Shown: positions 9,980 through 28,978, numbered from the stretch's first letter. The stretch: 49,181 nucleotides of DNA from Sulfuricella sp. (GCA_028714955.1 JAQTLK010000008.1:9843-59023); one strand, 5' to 3'. Notes: generated by a model from the letters alone, not told the origin. Translations and numbers: made by a program.

Positions 9980-10240
9980 TCAAACTGCTTTTTCAACCAG
10001 CTTGCTGACGCACCATGCCTTGGTTTTTGCCATCGGGCGGCTTTCCTGGATTTCTACCAGATCGCCATCATGAAATTCGTTATTCTCGTCGTGAGCGTGG
10101 TATTTCTTCGAACGGCGAATAATCTTACCGTAAAGAGGATGCTTAACCTTGCGCTCGACGAGCACGGTTACAGTTTTGTCCATCTTGTCGCTCACCACGC
10201 GCCCTACGAGCGCACGCGTTGTTGCCTTAACCTCGCTCAT
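9980..10240 (-). CDS. rpsQ: 30S ribosomal protein S17
   Basis: 86 aa, OB fold. [21 protein letters not shown] and [19 protein letters not shown] match the family signature. Primary binder of the 5' domain of 16S rRNA. It overlaps the rpmC stop by 4 bp (ATGA). Last gene of the S10 operon. Confidence 0.97.
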   Translation of the reverse strand: MSEVKATTRALVGRVVSDKMDKTVTVLVERKVKHPLYGKIIRRSKKYHAHDENNEFHDGDLVEIQESRPMAKTKAWCVSKLVEKAV

Positions 10241-10431
10241 GCTTGTCTCGCCCTCTCACTCATTATGGTACGCACCCGGGCTATGTCCTTGCGCACTTTG
10301 CCCAACTGGTCCACCTTGTTGCTCTGTTGGGTGGAAATCTGCATGCGCAGGCTAAACTGGGCCTGCAGCAATTCAACCATTTCCTGATTCAGCTCTTCAG
10401 CCGACTTGGCTCTCAATTCGCTAGCATTCAT
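10237..10431 (-). CDS. rpmC: 50S ribosomal protein L29
   Basis: 64 aa, two-helix coiled hairpin. [20 protein letters not shown] opens it; [19 protein letters not shown] is the family signature. Located at the tunnel exit, where it helps form the binding site for SRP and trigger factor with L23. It overlaps rpsQ by 4 bp. Confidence 0.96.
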   Translation of the reverse strand: MNASELRAKSAEELNQEMVELLQAQFSLRMQISTQQSNKVDQLGKVRKDIARVRTIMSERARQA

Positions 10432-10433
10432 AA

Positions 10434-10850
10434 TTAGCTACCTACATGTCGAAGGACAAAAGTGGTGGCAATCGGAAGCTTGGCTGCAGCCAGGCGGAAA
10501 GCCTCGCGCGCCAGATCCTCGCTCACCCCATCCATTTCATAAAGTACTTTGCCAGGCTGGATTTCAGCCACGAAGTACTCCGGATTTCCCTTACCATTAC
10601 CCATCCGCACTTCGGCAGGCTTGGAGGAAATCGGCTTGTCCGGGAAAATACGGATCCAGATGCGGCCACCGCGTTTGATGTGACGGGTCATGGCGCGTCG
10701 TGCCGCTTCAATTTGGCGCGCGGTCAGGCGCCCACGACCAATCGCCTTAAGACCGAATTCACCGAAATTAACCTTGTTGCCGCGCGTAGCGATGCCGGTA
10801 TTGCGGCCCTTTTGCTGTTTGCGGAATTTTTGTCTAGCTGGCTGCAGCAT
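10434..10850 (-). CDS. rplP: 50S ribosomal protein L16
   Basis: 138 aa. [19 protein letters not shown], then [23 protein letters not shown] and [18 protein letters not shown]. It organises the A-site tRNA region. It overlaps the end of rpsC by 17 bp, since the longer C-terminal tail of S3 runs past this start. Confidence 0.97.
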   Translation of the reverse strand: MLQPARQKFRKQQKGRNTGIATRGNKVNFGEFGLKAIGRGRLTARQIEAARRAMTRHIKRGGRIWIRIFPDKPISSKPAEVRMGNGKGNPEYFVAEIQPGKVLYEMDGVSEDLAREAFRLAAAKLPIATTFVLRHVGS

Positions 10851-11547
10851 GTTTAGCTCCTGGCTTTCTCGCTCTCTTTACGGGCTCGGCAGCAGGCGCT
10901 GCCACTGGCAACTCGCCCTTGCCAAGTGCTTCACCCTTGAACACCCAAACCTTGATGCCGATTACACCATAAGTGGTTTTAGCTTCAGCAACACCATAAT
11001 CGATATCGGCGCGCAACGTGTGCAATGGCACGCGACCTTCGCGATACCATTCTGTACGCGCGATTTCGATACCATTGAGACGCCCGGCACTCATGATCTT
11101 GATTCCCTGAGCACCAAGACGCATGGCATTTTGCATTGAGCGCTTCATGGCACGACGGAACATCACGCGCTTTTCCAGTTGAGAAGCAATATTCTCGGCA
11201 ATCAGCGTCGCATCAATCTCTGGTTTGCGGATCTCTTCAATATTGAGATGAACGGGAACACCCATCATTTTCTTTAATTCAGTTTTCAGGGCTTCGATGT
11301 CTTCGCCCTTCTTCCCGATTACCACACCTGGGCGCGCACTATAAATCGTGATCTTTGCATCGCGCGCCGGCCGTTCGATCATGATGCGTCCGACCGCAGC
11401 ATGTGCAAGTTTCTTTTTCAGGAATGCACGCACCTTGATATCTTCTTGCAGCATGCCAGCAAAATTCTTGCTATTGGCAAACCACTTGGACGACCAGTTT
11501 TTCAGCACGCTCAAGCGAAAGCCAGTTGGATGTATCTTTTGTCCCAT
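10834..11547 (-). CDS. rpsC: 30S ribosomal protein S3
   Basis: 237 aa. An N-terminal KH domain with the GKKGED loop (about 75-85) is followed by the S3 C-terminal domain. S3 has mRNA helicase activity at the entry tunnel together with S4 and S5. A low-complexity Ala/Pro/Lys tail ([20 protein letters not shown]) ends the protein and creates the 17-bp overlap with rplP. Confidence 0.97.
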   Translation of the reverse strand: MGQKIHPTGFRLSVLKNWSSKWFANSKNFAGMLQEDIKVRAFLKKKLAHAAVGRIMIERPARDAKITIYSARPGVVIGKKGEDIEALKTELKKMMGVPVHLNIEEIRKPEIDATLIAENIASQLEKRVMFRRAMKRSMQNAMRLGAQGIKIMSAGRLNGIEIARTEWYREGRVPLHTLRADIDYGVAEAKTTYGVIGIKVWVFKGEALGKGELPVAAPAAEPVKRARKPGAKHAAAS

Positions 11548-11571
11548 AATATTCCTCTTCTGCCCTAGCGG

Positions 11572-11904
11572 TTAGTCGCCAACCGTAACGGTTATATGGC
11601 AAGTCGGTTTCAGGATGCGCGCACCACGGCCCTTTGCTCTGGCACGGAAACGCTTGAGCGTGGAACCTTCGTCCACACAGATGGTTGAAACTTTCAACTC
11701 GTCGATGTCAGCACCTTCGTTGTGCTCTGCATTGGCTATTGCCGACTCGAGCACCTTCTTGATGATGACTGCACCTTTTTTCGGGCTGAAGGCCAGGATG
11801 TTCAGGGCACGCTCAACCGGAAGACCACGAATCTGATCTGCGACCAGTCGGCCTTTTTGTGCCGAGAGGCGGGTACCACGCAATACTGCACTAACTCTCA
11901 TCAT
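11572..11904 (-). CDS. rplV: 50S ribosomal protein L22
   Basis: 110 aa. The beta hairpin that lines the exit tunnel reads [21 protein letters not shown] (about 80-100) and looks wild type. [21 protein letters not shown] opens it. Two adjacent ATG codons stand at the start. It lies between rpsS and rpsC. Confidence 0.97.
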   Translation of the reverse strand: MMRVSAVLRGTRLSAQKGRLVADQIRGLPVERALNILAFSPKKGAVIIKKVLESAIANAEHNEGADIDELKVSTICVDEGSTLKRFRARAKGRGARILKPTCHITVTVGD

Positions 11905-11910
11905 GTTCTC

Positions 11911-12186
11911 CTATCTCTTCGCCTTCTTGTCCGCAGCATGCCCTTTGAAGGTGCGCGTCAAGGAGAACTCGCCGAGCTTGTGTCCTACCATATTCTCATT
12001 TACGAAAACCGGAATATGCTGCTTGCCATTATGCACAGCGATGGTCAGTCCAACAAAGTCAGGCAGAACCGTGGAACGACGAGACCAGGTTTTAATCGGA
12101 CGTTTGTCATGCGTTGCACGGGCAGCATCGACCTTTTTGACCAAATGCGCATCAACAAACGGGCCTTTTTTAATAGAACGAGCCAT
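11911..12186 (-). CDS. rpsS: 30S ribosomal protein S19
   Basis: 91 aa. [19 protein letters not shown] and [33 protein letters not shown]. It pairs with S13 in the head of the small subunit. It lies 5 bp after rplB. Confidence 0.97.
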   Translation of the reverse strand: MARSIKKGPFVDAHLVKKVDAARATHDKRPIKTWSRRSTVLPDFVGLTIAVHNGKQHIPVFVNENMVGHKLGEFSLTRTFKGHAADKKAKR

Positions 12187-12191
12187 AGCTA

Positions 12192-13025
12192 TTACCTCTT
12201 ATTCGAAGGACGACGACGCACAACCATATTCTGAGTGCGTTTGTTCCGCCGTGTACGGTAACCCTTGGTCTGCGTACCCCATGGACTCACCGGATGACGG
12301 CCTGCAGCGGTCTTCCCCTCGCCACCACCATGAGGGTGATCGACCGGGTTCATCACCACGCCGCGAACAGTAGGACGCACGCCACGCCAGCGCATTGCAC
12401 CGGCTTTGCCGATGGAACGCAGGCTATGCTCAGAATTGCCGACTTCACCGATCGTCGCCTTGCAATCCACGTGCACACGGCGAATCTCACCGGAACGAAG
12501 ACGCAACTGCGCATATGCACCCTCGCGCGCTAGCAACTGAATGGAAGTACCTGCCGAACGGGCGAGTTGTGCCCCCTTACCGGGCATCATTTCGACACAG
12601 TGAATCGTAGTGCCGACCGGAATATTGCGAAGCGGAAGGGTATTGCCGGCCTTTATAGGCGAATCCGAGCCACTTACCAGTTGCATACCAACGGTTGCAC
12701 CCTTAAAAGCGATCACATATCGACGCTCACCATCGGCGTAGCACAATAACGCCAGATGTGCACTGCGATTTGGGTCATATTCAAGCCGCTCTATCTTTGC
12801 CGGGATGCCATCCTTGTTGCGACGAAAATCAACGAGGCGATAGTGCTGTTTATGACCACCGCCCTGATGACGAACGGTGACACGGCCATTGTGGTTACGC
12901 CCGGCGTTCTTTGATTGGCTCTCAAGCAGCGGAGCATATGGCGCACCCTTGTGCAGATCGGGATTTACCACCTTCACAACCGCACGGCGCCCCGGGGATG
13001 TCGGTTTAACTTTAATCAGTGCCAT
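12192..13025 (-). CDS. rplB: 50S ribosomal protein L2
   Basis: 277 aa. One of the proteins closest to the peptidyl transferase centre. [21 protein letters not shown] (about 42-62) and the C-terminal [15 protein letters not shown], with its conserved His, are diagnostic. It lies 10 bp after rplW. Confidence 0.98.
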   Translation of the reverse strand: MALIKVKPTSPGRRAVVKVVNPDLHKGAPYAPLLESQSKNAGRNHNGRVTVRHQGGGHKQHYRLVDFRRNKDGIPAKIERLEYDPNRSAHLALLCYADGERRYVIAFKGATVGMQLVSGSDSPIKAGNTLPLRNIPVGTTIHCVEMMPGKGAQLARSAGTSIQLLAREGAYAQLRLRSGEIRRVHVDCKATIGEVGNSEHSLRSIGKAGAMRWRGVRPTVRGVVMNPVDHPHGGGEGKTAAGRHPVSPWGTQTKGYRTRRNKRTQNMVVRRRPSNKR

Positions 13026-13035
13026 ATCTACTCTC

Positions 13036-13347
13036 CTACTCGCCTGCCATGAAATTAAGCTCTTGGCCCGGCTTCAAAGAAACATAAGCCTTCTTCCAGC
13101 CCTTGCGGCGACCCAGCATCCTTCCTGAGCGCTTTTGCTTGCCCTTTACGTTGGCCATCTGTACGCCAGCCACTTCAACCTTGAACAACATTTCAACAGC
13201 AGCCTTGACTTCCGGCTTGGTCGCGCTCCCGACCACACGCAACACAACCTGTTGATATTTGTCTGCCACCATGGTGGCCTTTTCAGAAACCTGTGGTGCA
13301 AGAATGACTTGCATCAAACGCTCTTGTGTAGGGGTATTCGCGCTCAT
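13036..13347 (-). CDS. rplW: 50S ribosomal protein L23
   Basis: 103 aa. Core fold [20 protein letters not shown] and [37 protein letters not shown] at the end. Docking site for trigger factor and SRP. The chosen ATG overlaps the rplD stop by 4 bp and has GAGGAG upstream; a second ATG 11 codons in is also possible. Confidence 0.96.
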   Translation of the reverse strand: MSANTPTQERLMQVILAPQVSEKATMVADKYQQVVLRVVGSATKPEVKAAVEMLFKVEVAGVQMANVKGKQKRSGRMLGRRKGWKKAYVSLKPGQELNFMAGE

Positions 13348-13964
13348 CCCAGCATCTCCTCGAATTTCTTGACTGCGGCACGGGTCATCAGCACATTGGG
13401 AAAACGCACCAGATTGACAGGGTCGGCATGCTGGGCCTCCACTATCAATACGTGAGGCAGATTGCGTGAAGACAGGTAGAGGTTTTCGTCCACGCTGTCC
13501 GTCACCACCATGACACTGTCAAACCCAAGAGATTTGATCTTCTGTGCCATCTGCTTGGTTTTGGGAGAGTCGATCTTGAATTCGTCCACTACCTGGAGGC
13601 GCCCCAGACGAGCCAATTCAGAAAGAATGGCCTGCATCCCGGCGCGATGCATCTTCTTGTTCACTTTGTGAGAGAAGTTTTCATCCGGGCCATTGGGAAA
13701 CGTCTTACCACCGCCGCGCCACAAAGGGCTGGATGCCATACCGGCACGAGCGTTGCCAGTGCCCTTCTGACGAAAGGGCTTGCGCGTGCTTTTGGCAACC
13801 TCGCTACGGCCCTTCTGAGCCCGGGTCGCCATGCGTGCATTGGCCATATAGGCGATAATTACCTGATGCACCAGATCTTCATTAAACTCGCGCCCAAATG
13901 CGATATCGGAAGCATTAACGCTCGCAGCCGCCTGACCATCGTTATTTATAAGTTTCAGTTCCAT
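13344..13964 (-). CDS. rplD: 50S ribosomal protein L4
   Basis: 206 aa. The internal tunnel loop reads [21 protein letters not shown] (about 62-82) and looks wild type. In E. coli L4 represses its own S10 operon through the leader; see the palindromic promoter region upstream of rplC. The start overlaps the rplC stop by one base. Confidence 0.97.
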   Translation of the reverse strand: MELKLINNDGQAAASVNASDIAFGREFNEDLVHQVIIAYMANARMATRAQKGRSEVAKSTRKPFRQKGTGNARAGMASSPLWRGGGKTFPNGPDENFSHKVNKKMHRAGMQAILSELARLGRLQVVDEFKIDSPKTKQMAQKIKSLGFDSVMVVTDSVDENLYLSSRNLPHVLIVEAQHADPVNLVRFPNVLMTRAAVKKFEEMLG

Positions 13965-14608
13965 TATGCACCTGCCTTCACGCCGGGACGAATCAGCACA
14001 TCACCACCCTTAGAACCTGGAATCGCGCCTTTAATCAGCAGCAATTGACGCTCGGCATCAACGCGCACGATTTCAAGATTTTGCGTGGTGCGACGAACCG
14101 CACCGAGATGACCAGCCATCCGTTTACCAGGAAAGACGCGACCAGGATCTTGCGCCATGCCGATAGAACCGGCGCTGTTATGTGAACGAGAGTTACCGTG
14201 GCTGGCACGGTTGGAACTGAAGTGGTGGCGCTTGATTGCGCCAGCGAAACCCTTGCCTTGCGTGTTTCCGGTCACATCAACCAGTTGCCCCACACGAAAC
14301 AGTTCAGCGCTGACGCTGCCGCCAACGGCAAATTTAGCCAAATCGTCGGCACTGGCATCAAACTCCTTCAGTACGCGTCCGGCTTCCACGCCAGCCTTGG
14401 CAAAGTGACCGGCGGCAGCCTTGGTCACACGACCGACACGACGCTCACCGCTTGTCAACTGAACTGCCGAGTACCCATCGATTTCCGTGGTTTTAATCTG
14501 GGTCACACGGTTACCGGAGACATCGACCACACTTACCGGGACGCTTGTTCCATCATCAGTAAAGATGCGCGTCATGCCGACCTTGCGACCTATAAGTCCG
14601 AGGCTCAT
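13964..14608 (-). CDS. rplC: 50S ribosomal protein L3
   Basis: 214 aa. [20 protein letters not shown] opens it. The W-finger/extension [20 protein letters not shown] includes the Gln that PrmB methylates in E. coli. Two adjacent ATG codons occur; AGGA lies eight bases before the chosen one. A 127-bp gap containing a promoter within a palindrome separates it from rpsJ. Confidence 0.97.
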   Translation of the reverse strand: MSLGLIGRKVGMTRIFTDDGTSVPVSVVDVSGNRVTQIKTTEIDGYSAVQLTSGERRVGRVTKAAAGHFAKAGVEAGRVLKEFDASADDLAKFAVGGSVSAELFRVGQLVDVTGNTQGKGFAGAIKRHHFSSNRASHGNSRSHNSAGSIGMAQDPGRVFPGKRMAGHLGAVRRTTQNLEIVRVDAERQLLLIKGAIPGSKGGDVLIRPGVKAGA

Positions 14609-14670
14609 CATTATTTTCCTTAACAATGCCGATTGCGATTGACCGGCGGTTTTATACAGCAAAGAACCAT

Positions 14671-14714
14671 GCGGCTGAAAAAAATTGTGGATTATACACA
14701 GTTTTTTCAGCCGC
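14671..14714. repeat. 44-bp palindrome between rpsJ and rplC
   Basis: Outer arms GCGGCTGAAAAAA and TTTTTTCAGCCGC pair over 13 bp; inside them TGTG and CACA pair around GATTATA. In the transcript from rpsJ it would fold into a long hairpin. The -10 box TATAAT sits at its centre. Confidence 0.85.
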
Positions 14715-14719
14715 TACAA
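14691..14719 (-). promoter_or_regulatory. Candidate internal S10 promoter before rplC
   Basis: Minus strand: -35 TTGTAG (14714-14719), 17-bp spacer, perfect -10 TATAAT (14691-14696). Starting near 14684, the transcript would begin with the right-hand arm of the 44-bp palindrome and have a leader of about 75 nt before rplC. Its presence means rplC and the genes after it need not depend only on str read-through. Confidence 0.6.
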
Positions 14720-14735
14720 ACTTGCTTGATATTTA

Positions 14736-15044
14736 TTACAGTTTGATTTCTACATCCACACCAGCGGGCAGGTCCAGCTTCATCAAAGCATCGACGGTTT
14801 TGTCGGTCGGGTCAATGATGTCCATCAGGCGAAGGTGCGTGCGAATCTCAAACTGGTCACGCGAGGTCTTATTGACATGCGGAGAGCGCAACACGTCAAA
14901 ACGCTCGATACGGGTTGGCAGGGGCACAGGACCACGCACGACAGCACCAGTACGCTTTGCGGTTTCGACGATTTCAAGTGCCGACTGATCAATGAGACGA
15001 TAATCGAAGGCCTTGAGGCGGATACGGATTTTTTGGCTTTGCAT
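14736..15044 (-). CDS. rpsJ: 30S ribosomal protein S10 (NusE)
   Basis: 102 aa. [19 protein letters not shown] opens it; [20 protein letters not shown] is diagnostic. It works in the 30S head and, with NusB, in antitermination. An in-frame start 15 codons upstream is rejected because it runs into the hairpin between tuf and rpsJ. TTTGGA lies upstream. Confidence 0.97.
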   Translation of the reverse strand: MQSQKIRIRLKAFDYRLIDQSALEIVETAKRTGAVVRGPVPLPTRIERFDVLRSPHVNKTSRDQFEIRTHLRLMDIIDPTDKTVDALMKLDLPAGVDVEIKL

Positions 15045-15063
15045 ATTTTTTCCAAAGAGCGTA

Positions 15064-15087
15064 GCGGCGGGAACACCCTCCCGCCGC
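15064..15087 (-). promoter_or_regulatory. Strong hairpin between tuf and rpsJ
   Basis: GCGGCGGGA, six-base loop, TCCCGCCGC: nine perfect GC-rich pairs in the 53-bp gap. No T-run follows on the minus strand, so it looks more like an mRNA 3'-end stabiliser or processing site for tuf than an intrinsic terminator. Confidence 0.55.
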
Positions 15088-15097
15088 AATAATTGAA

Positions 15098-16288
15098 TTA
15101 CTCGATTACCTTGGCAACCACACCTGCGCCAACGGTACGACCGCCTTCGCGAATGGCGAAGCGCAGCCCCTCTTCCATGGCGATCGGCTGGATCAGCGCT
15201 ACGTTGATCGAGACGTTGTCGCCAGGCATCACCATTTCCGTGCCGGCTGGCAGTTCGATCGCGCCGGTGACGTCGGTGGTGCGGAAGTAGAACTGTGGTC
15301 GGTAGCCCTGGAAGAACGGGGTGTGTCGGCCTCCTTCATCTTTGGAGAGAACGTAGATCTCGGCCGAGAACTTGGTGTGCGGGGTGATGGAGCCCGGTTT
15401 GGCCAGCACTTGCCCACGTTCGACTTCTTCTCGCTTGGTGCCGCGCAGCAATACGCCTACGTTGTCGCCTGCCTGCCCCTGGTCGAGCAGCTTGCGGAAC
15501 ATTTCCACGCCCGTGCAGGTGGTCTTGAGGGTGGGCTTGATGCCGACGATTTCGACTTCTTCTCCGACCTTGATGACGCCGCGTTCGATTCGGCCCGTGA
15601 CCACGGTGCCGCGCCCGGAGATGGAGAACACGTCTTCCACCGGCATCAGGAAGGGGCCGTCTATGGCGCGTTGCGGTTCGGGTATGTAGCTGTCGAGGGC
15701 GTCGGCCAGCTTGAGAATGCTGGGTTCGCCGATGTCGCTCTGGTCGCCTTCGAGGGCTTTCAGGGCGCTGCCGATGATGATGGGGGTGTCGTCGCCGGGA
15801 AAGTCGTATTTGGAGAGCAGTTCGCGCACTTCCATTTCGACCAGTTCAAGCAACTCGGGGTCGTCGACCATGTCGGCTTTGTTCATGTAGACGATGATGT
15901 AGGGTACGCCGACCTGACGGGCGAGCAGGATGTGTTCGCGGGTCTGCGGCATGGGGCCGTCGGCGGCCGATACCACCAGGATGGCGCCGTCCATTTGCGC
16001 GGCGCCAGTGATCATGTTCTTGACGTAATCGGCGTGCCCCGGGCAGTCGACGTGGGCGTAGTGGCGCTTGGCGGTTTCGTATTCAACGTGCGCGGTGTTG
16101 ATGGTGATGCCGCGCGCCTTTTCTTCCGGCGCGCTGTCAATCTGGTCGTAGCCTTTGGCTTCTCCACCAAATTTCTTCGACAGGATCGTCGTGATCGCCG
16201 CCGTCAAAGTCGTCTTGCCATGATCCACGTGGCCAATCGTCCCCACGTTTACGTGCGGTTTGGTACGCTCAAACTTGCCTTTTGCCAT
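15098..16288 (-). CDS. tuf: Elongation factor Tu (copy A, str operon)
   Basis: 396 aa GTPase delivering aminoacyl-tRNA. G1 GHVDHGKT (19-26), G3 DCPGHADY, G4 NKAD, G5 SALKAL, then two beta-barrel domains. It appears identical base for base to the second copy at 31668-32858, from start codon to stop codon; flanking bases differ at once. The gene is visibly more GC-rich at wobble positions than the r-protein genes around it. Fourth gene of str, between fusA and rpsJ. Confidence 0.98.
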   Translation of the reverse strand: MAKGKFERTKPHVNVGTIGHVDHGKTTLTAAITTILSKKFGGEAKGYDQIDSAPEEKARGITINTAHVEYETAKRHYAHVDCPGHADYVKNMITGAAQMDGAILVVSAADGPMPQTREHILLARQVGVPYIIVYMNKADMVDDPELLELVEMEVRELLSKYDFPGDDTPIIIGSALKALEGDQSDIGEPSILKLADALDSYIPEPQRAIDGPFLMPVEDVFSISGRGTVVTGRIERGVIKVGEEVEIVGIKPTLKTTCTGVEMFRKLLDQGQAGDNVGVLLRGTKREEVERGQVLAKPGSITPHTKFSAEIYVLSKDEGGRHTPFFQGYRPQFYFRTTDVTGAIELPAGTEMVMPGDNVSINVALIQPIAMEEGLRFAIREGGRTVGAGVVAKVIE

Positions 16289-16318
16289 GTCAGTTTCCTC
16301 TCAATTTCTAGTAAACAG

Positions 16319-18412
16319 TTATTTCTTGTTCATTACGGCTTCAGCGACGTTCTTCGGCGCCTCGGCGTAGTGCTTGAATTCCATCGTATAGGTTGCCCGC
16401 CCCTGAGTCAGCGAACGAAGCGTGGTGGAATATCCAAACATTTCAGCCAACGGAACCTCGGCCCGAATTGCCTTGCCTCCGCCCGCCATGTCTTCCATAC
16501 CTTGAATCATGCCACGTCGTGACGACAAGTCACCCATGACATCGCCCATTTTTTCTTCCGGCGTCTCGACTTCCACCGCCATCATGGGTTCAAGCAAAAC
16601 CGGGTTGGCTTTCCGCATTCCATCCTTGAAGCCCATGGACGCCGCCATTTTGAATGCATTTTCATTGGAGTCCACGTCATGGTAGGAACCATCAAACAGC
16701 GTAACCTTGACATCAACGACAGGGAAGCCAGCCAGAACGCCATTCGGAAGAGTGTCGCGCAGTCCTTTTTCCACTGCGGGAATGTATTCTCGCGGCACGG
16801 TACCACCCTTGATAGCATCAATAAACTCGAAACCCTTGCCGGCCTCGTTTGGCTCCATCTTGAGCCAGACATGGCCGTATTGGCCACGCCCACCTGATTG
16901 CTTGACAAACTTGCCTTCGACCTCCACAGCCTTGCGAATCGCTTCCCGATATGCGACCTGCGGCGCACCCACGTTCGCCTCGACACCGAATTCGCGGCGC
17001 ATACGGTCAACGAGAATTTCCAGGTGAAGTTCGCCCATGCCGGAAATGATCGTCTGGTTGGTTTCCTCGTCCGTCCGAACGCGGAAGGAAGGGTCTTCTT
17101 GCGCCAGACGGTTGAGCGCAATGCCCATCTTCTCCTGGTCGGCCTTGGTCTTGGGCTCGACGGCGACATGAATAACCGGCTCGGGGAAAACCATGCGTTC
17201 GAGGGTAATCACATGATTGATGTCACACAAGGTATCACCCGTGGTCGCTTCCTTCAGGCCGACCGCAGCAGCGATATCGCCGGCGCGCACTTCCTTGATT
17301 TCCTCACGCTGATTGGCGTGCATTTGCAGAATGCGGCCGATACGCTCCTTCTTGCCCTTCACCGGGTTATAAACCGTATCCCCGGAATTGATGACGCCCG
17401 AGTAAACACGGAAGAAAATCAATTGTCCGACGAATGGGTCAGTCATGATCTTGAAGGCCAGACCGGCAAATGGTTCATCGTCGCTTGCCGAGCGGGTGCC
17501 GATTTCCCCATTTTCAAGCACCCCCTCGACCGGCTTCACGTCGGTAGGTGCAGGCATATACTCAATAACGGCATCCAGCATCGCCTGGACACCCTTGTTC
17601 TTGAATGCGGAACCGCACATCATTGGGACTATTTCGTTTGCCAGCGTGCGTTGACGCAAACCTTTCTTGATTTCCGCAACAGACAAATCACCCTCTTCCA
17701 GGTATTTGTTCATCAGCTCTTCCGATGCTTCGGCTGCGCTTTCCACCATTTTTTCGCGCCATTCGGTACAAGTCGCCAGCAGCTCGGCGGGGATTTCACG
17801 CTCTTCAAATTTCATGCCCTGAGACGCCTCATCCCAATAAATGGCCTTCATCTTGATCAGGTCAACCACCCCGGCAAAGGTATCTTCAGCGCCAATTGGC
17901 ACTTGCAGCGGTACAGGGTGCGCTTTCAGGCGGCTCTTCATCTGGTCATAGACCTTGAAGAAATTGGCGCCTGAACGGTCCATCTTGTTCACGAAAGCCA
18001 GACGCGGCACATTATACTTGTTTGCCTGACGCCAAACCGTTTCGGACTGCGGCTGTACGCCACCCACTGCACAGTAAACCATGCACGCGCCATCAAGCAC
18101 GCGCATGGAACGCTCTACTTCAATCGTGAAGTCGACGTGTCCTGGGGTATCGATAATATTGATGCGATGCTCGGGAAAGGACTTGTCCATTCCCCTCCAG
18201 AAACAGGTTGTAGCGGCGGAAGTAATGGTAATTCCACGCTCCTGCTCCTGCTCCATCCAGTCCATGGTCGCAGCGCCGTCATGCACTTCGCCAATTTTGT
18301 GAGACACACCAGTGTAGAAAAGAATACGCTCGGTGGTCGTGGTTTTGCCGGCGTCAATATGGGCGCTGATGCCGATATTACGGTAACGTTCGATTGGAGT
18401 TTTACGTGCCAC
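16319..18412 (-). CDS. fusA: Elongation factor G
   Basis: 697 aa translocase GTPase. G1 [20 protein letters not shown]3 DTPGHVDF, G4 [11 protein letters not shown]; domains II to V follow, with [11 protein letters not shown] in domain IV and the C-terminal [21 protein letters not shown]. The start codon is GTG (VARKTP), with AAGG ten bases upstream. It lies between rpsG and tuf. Confidence 0.98.
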   Translation of the reverse strand: MARKTPIERYRNIGISAHIDAGKTTTTERILFYTGVSHKIGEVHDGAATMDWMEQEQERGITITSAATTCFWRGMDKSFPEHRINIIDTPGHVDFTIEVERSMRVLDGACMVYCAVGGVQPQSETVWRQANKYNVPRLAFVNKMDRSGANFFKVYDQMKSRLKAHPVPLQVPIGAEDTFAGVVDLIKMKAIYWDEASQGMKFEEREIPAELLATCTEWREKMVESAAEASEELMNKYLEEGDLSVAEIKKGLRQRTLANEIVPMMCGSAFKNKGVQAMLDAVIEYMPAPTDVKPVEGVLENGEIGTRSASDDEPFAGLAFKIMTDPFVGQLIFFRVYSGVINSGDTVYNPVKGKKERIGRILQMHANQREEIKEVRAGDIAAAVGLKEATTGDTLCDINHVITLERMVFPEPVIHVAVEPKTKADQEKMGIALNRLAQEDPSFRVRTDEETNQTIISGMGELHLEILVDRMRREFGVEANVGAPQVAYREAIRKAVEVEGKFVKQSGGRGQYGHVWLKMEPNEAGKGFEFIDAIKGGTVPREYIPAVEKGLRDTLPNGVLAGFPVVDVKVTLFDGSYHDVDSNENAFKMAASMGFKDGMRKANPVLLEPMMAVEVETPEEKMGDVMGDLSSRRGMIQGMEDMAGGGKAIRAEVPLAEMFGYSTTLRSLTQGRATYTMEFKHYAEAPKNVAEAVMNKK

Positions 18413-18445
18413 AGCTATGCAACCTTAATTTGACTAGTACTAATA

Positions 18446-18919
<474 letters not shown>

Positions 18920-18939
18920 CTACACCTCAATCAATCAAT

Positions 18940-19317
18940 TTAAGCGGCTTTAGGACGTTTCGCGCCGTACTTGGAACGGCTCTGTTTGCGATCTTTCACG
19001 CCCGCGGTATCGAGGCTGCCGCGCACTGTGTGGTAACGCACGCCGGGCAAGTCCTTGACACGGCCACCGCGAATCAGCACCACCGAGTGCTCCTGCAGGT
19101 TGTGCCCCTCGCCACCGATGTAACTGATTACCTCGAACCCGTTGGTCAGGCGCACCTTGGCAACCTTACGCAAAGCGGAGTTTGGCTTTTTCGGCGTGGT
19201 GGTGTAAACACGAGTGCAAACACCGCGACGCTGCGGGCAATTCTCCAACGCAGGCACCTTGCTTTTCTCTTTCTGCAGGGTGCGCGGCTTACGCACTAAT
19301 TGGTTAATGGTTGGCAT
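18940..19317 (-). CDS. rpsL: 30S ribosomal protein S12
   Basis: 125 aa. Decoding-centre blocks [19 protein letters not shown] and [18 protein letters not shown] carry the lysines whose loss gives streptomycin resistance elsewhere, so the sequence looks wild type. The Asp in KDLPGVRYH is the RimO methylthiolation site. AGGA lies nine bases before the ATG. First gene of str. Confidence 0.98.
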   Translation of the reverse strand: MPTINQLVRKPRTLQKEKSKVPALENCPQRRGVCTRVYTTTPKKPNSALRKVAKVRLTNGFEVISYIGGEGHNLQEHSVVLIRGGRVKDLPGVRYHTVRGSLDTAGVKDRKQSRSKYGAKRPKAA

Positions 19318-19343
19318 GCGTTAAATTCCTAAATAAAAATGAC

Positions 19344-19362
19344 GGGACGGCCAGGCCGCCCC
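19344..19362 (-). terminator. Hairpin plus T-rich run in the str leader (attenuator-like)
   Basis: On the minus strand GGGGCGGC pairs with GCCGTCCC (one G-T pair) around a three-base loop, and ATTTTTATTT follows within 3 bases. It lies between the candidate str promoter and rpsL. It could end rpoC transcripts or attenuate str. Confidence 0.5.
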
Positions 19363-19414
19363 TGAATTCAATCCTGTGCCCGGAAAAATTCAACCGGATG
19401 TAAAAAGACTCAGG

Positions 19415-19439
19415 ATTCTATTGAGTTAACACCACGCTG

Positions 19440-19443
<4 letters not shown>
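19415..19443 (-). promoter_or_regulatory. Candidate str operon promoter
   Basis: Minus strand: perfect -35 TTGACA (19438-19443), 17-bp spacer, -10 TAGAAT (19415-19420). The -35 box overlaps the rpoC stop codon (19440-19442). Initiation near 19408 gives a leader of about 90 nt containing the GC-rich hairpin. This is one of the two best promoter matches in the window. Confidence 0.75.
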
Positions 19444-23639
<4,196 letters not shown>

Positions 23640-23722
23640 GAAAACCTCCGGTTTTGGCTTCCCGCCATCAGCTTGCAGCTGTCAGCTAAAATCTCTAAAT
23701 ACAATAATTACATCATGGGCCC

Positions 23723-23756
23723 CGTCAGCATTCGGGGGCACTGTCGAACGCTGACG
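23723..23756 (-). repeat. Hairpin with GCTGAC repeats in the rpoB-rpoC gap
   Basis: CGTCAGCATTCG and CGAACGCTGACG pair over 12 bp with one mismatch around a 10-base loop. Related words (GCTGTCAGC, AGCTGACAGCT, GCTGACAGC) recur several times across the 136-bp spacer 23640-23775. It resembles a small intergenic repeat rather than a terminator, since no T-run follows. Confidence 0.6.
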
Positions 23757-23775
23757 ACTAATCGCTGACAGCCTA

Positions 23776-27909
<4,134 letters not shown>

Positions 27910-27945
27910 TGAGATCTCCATGGAGTACCTGCTACTGCAGAGGAT

Positions 27946-27979
27946 AGAAGAAACGTCACGGCTGCGCCGCGTTTCTTCT
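27946..27979 (-). promoter_or_regulatory. rpoB leader hairpin (possible RNase III site)
   Basis: AGAAGAAACG and CGTTTCTTCT form ten perfect pairs; the 14-base loop can itself fold as CGGC-GCA-GCCG. It lies 36 bp before the rpoB start, after the rplL terminator. In E. coli an RNase III site lies in the same spacer, so processing is a reasonable inference. Confidence 0.5.
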
Positions 27980-28008
27980 AGCTTCTGGTGAAATGGGGCG
28001 AGAAGCGG

Positions 28009-28036
28009 AAAAAGGCTGGTGGTTTCCCACCAGCCT
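28009..28036 (-). terminator. Attenuator-type terminator between rplL and rpoB
   Basis: On the minus strand AGGCTGGTGG, loop GAAA, CCACCAGCCT, then five T: ten perfect pairs with a GNRA loop. It lies 22 bp after rplL. In E. coli a partial terminator here lowers rpoBC expression relative to the L7/L12 genes, and this one is placed to do the same. Confidence 0.85.
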
Positions 28037-28058
28037 GAATCCGCGCTTCAAAAACCGA

Positions 28059-28433
28059 TTACTTGATTTCGCAAGTCGCGCCGGCTTCGATCAGCTGCTT
28101 GGCGATAGCATCGGCATCAGCCTTGGACACGCCTTCCTTGACGGCCTTGGGAGCGCCATCCACCAGATCTTTGGCTTCTTTAAGGCCAAGACCGGTAATC
28201 GTGCGAACCACCTTGATGGTGCTAACCTTGTTGTCGCCGGCACCGGTCAGGATGACGTCAAATTCGGTTTGCTCTTCAGCGGCAGCGGCAGCGCCACCAG
28301 CGCCTGGCGCAGCAACCGCCATGGAAGCGGCAGAAACACCAAACTTGACTTCAAATGCCTTAACCAGGTCATTCAGTTCCATTACAGTCATCGCGCCTAC
28401 GGCTTCGAGAATGTCTTCTGCAGTAACAGCCAT
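28059..28433 (-). CDS. rplL: 50S ribosomal protein L7/L12
   Basis: 124 aa stalk protein. An N-terminal dimerisation domain (1-35), an Ala/Gly-rich hinge ([14 protein letters not shown], about 41-54) and the C-terminal factor-binding domain with [21 protein letters not shown]. Four or six copies bind L10 on the ribosome. It lies 53 bp after rplJ. Confidence 0.97.
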   Translation of the reverse strand: MAVTAEDILEAVGAMTVMELNDLVKAFEVKFGVSAASMAVAAPGAGGAAAAAEEQTEFDVILTGAGDNKVSTIKVVRTITGLGLKEAKDLVDGAPKAVKEGVSKADADAIAKQLIEAGATCEIK

Positions 28434-28486
28434 TTCAATACTCCTAAATTCAAATCTTTATGACAGTGATTACGCGGCTTCGCGGA

Positions 28487-28978
28487 TTAAGCTGTTTCGC
28501 GCTGTTTGGCCAGAGCAGCCAGTACACCGGCAAAACCGGACACAGGGGCCTGCATGACGCCCAGCAGTTTTGCCAGCAGTTCATCGCGGCCCGGGATGGA
28601 TGCCAACGCTTGCACACCGGCCTTGTCCAGCACCTTGCCTGCATATGAACCCGCTTTCAGCACCAGCTTGTCGTTGCCCTTCGCAAAATCGTTCAGTATT
28701 TTGGCAGCAGCGACCGGGTCAGCCGAAACACTATAGATCAGCGGGCCGGTCATCTGTTCCGCCAAGGGCGCGAACGGGGTGTCTGCGACAGCACGGCGCA
28801 CGAGGGTGTTCTTCACGACACGCAGAAACACGCCCGCTTCACGGGCTTTGCTGCGCAGTGCGGTCAGATCGGCAACTTTTATGCCATTGTACTCAGCCAG
28901 CACTACGGTCTGAGCCTTGGCAATCTGTTCCGCAACCTCGGCAACGACGGCTTTTTTATCTTCCAGATTGAGACTCAT
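28487..28978 (-). CDS. rplJ: 50S ribosomal protein L10
   Basis: 163 aa. [20 protein letters not shown] opens it; [21 protein letters not shown] and [13 protein letters not shown] are diagnostic. It anchors the L7/L12 stalk and, in complex with it, represses its own leader. AGGAGG stands upstream of the ATG. Confidence 0.97.
   Translation of the reverse strand: MSLNLEDKKAVVAEVAEQIAKAQTVVLAEYNGIKVADLTALRSKAREAGVFLRVVKNTLVRRAVADTPFAPLAEQMTGPLIYSVSADPVAAAKILNDFAKGNDKLVLKAGSYAGKVLDKAGVQALASIPGRDELLAKLLGVMQAPVSGFAGVLAALAKQRETA

Noticed and set aside
15323-16522. About 400-codon frame antisense to tuf (also at 31893-32879)
   Set aside because: It occurs identically opposite both tuf copies simply because the genes are identical; the translation is Gly/Val/Asp-rich and lacks family motifs.
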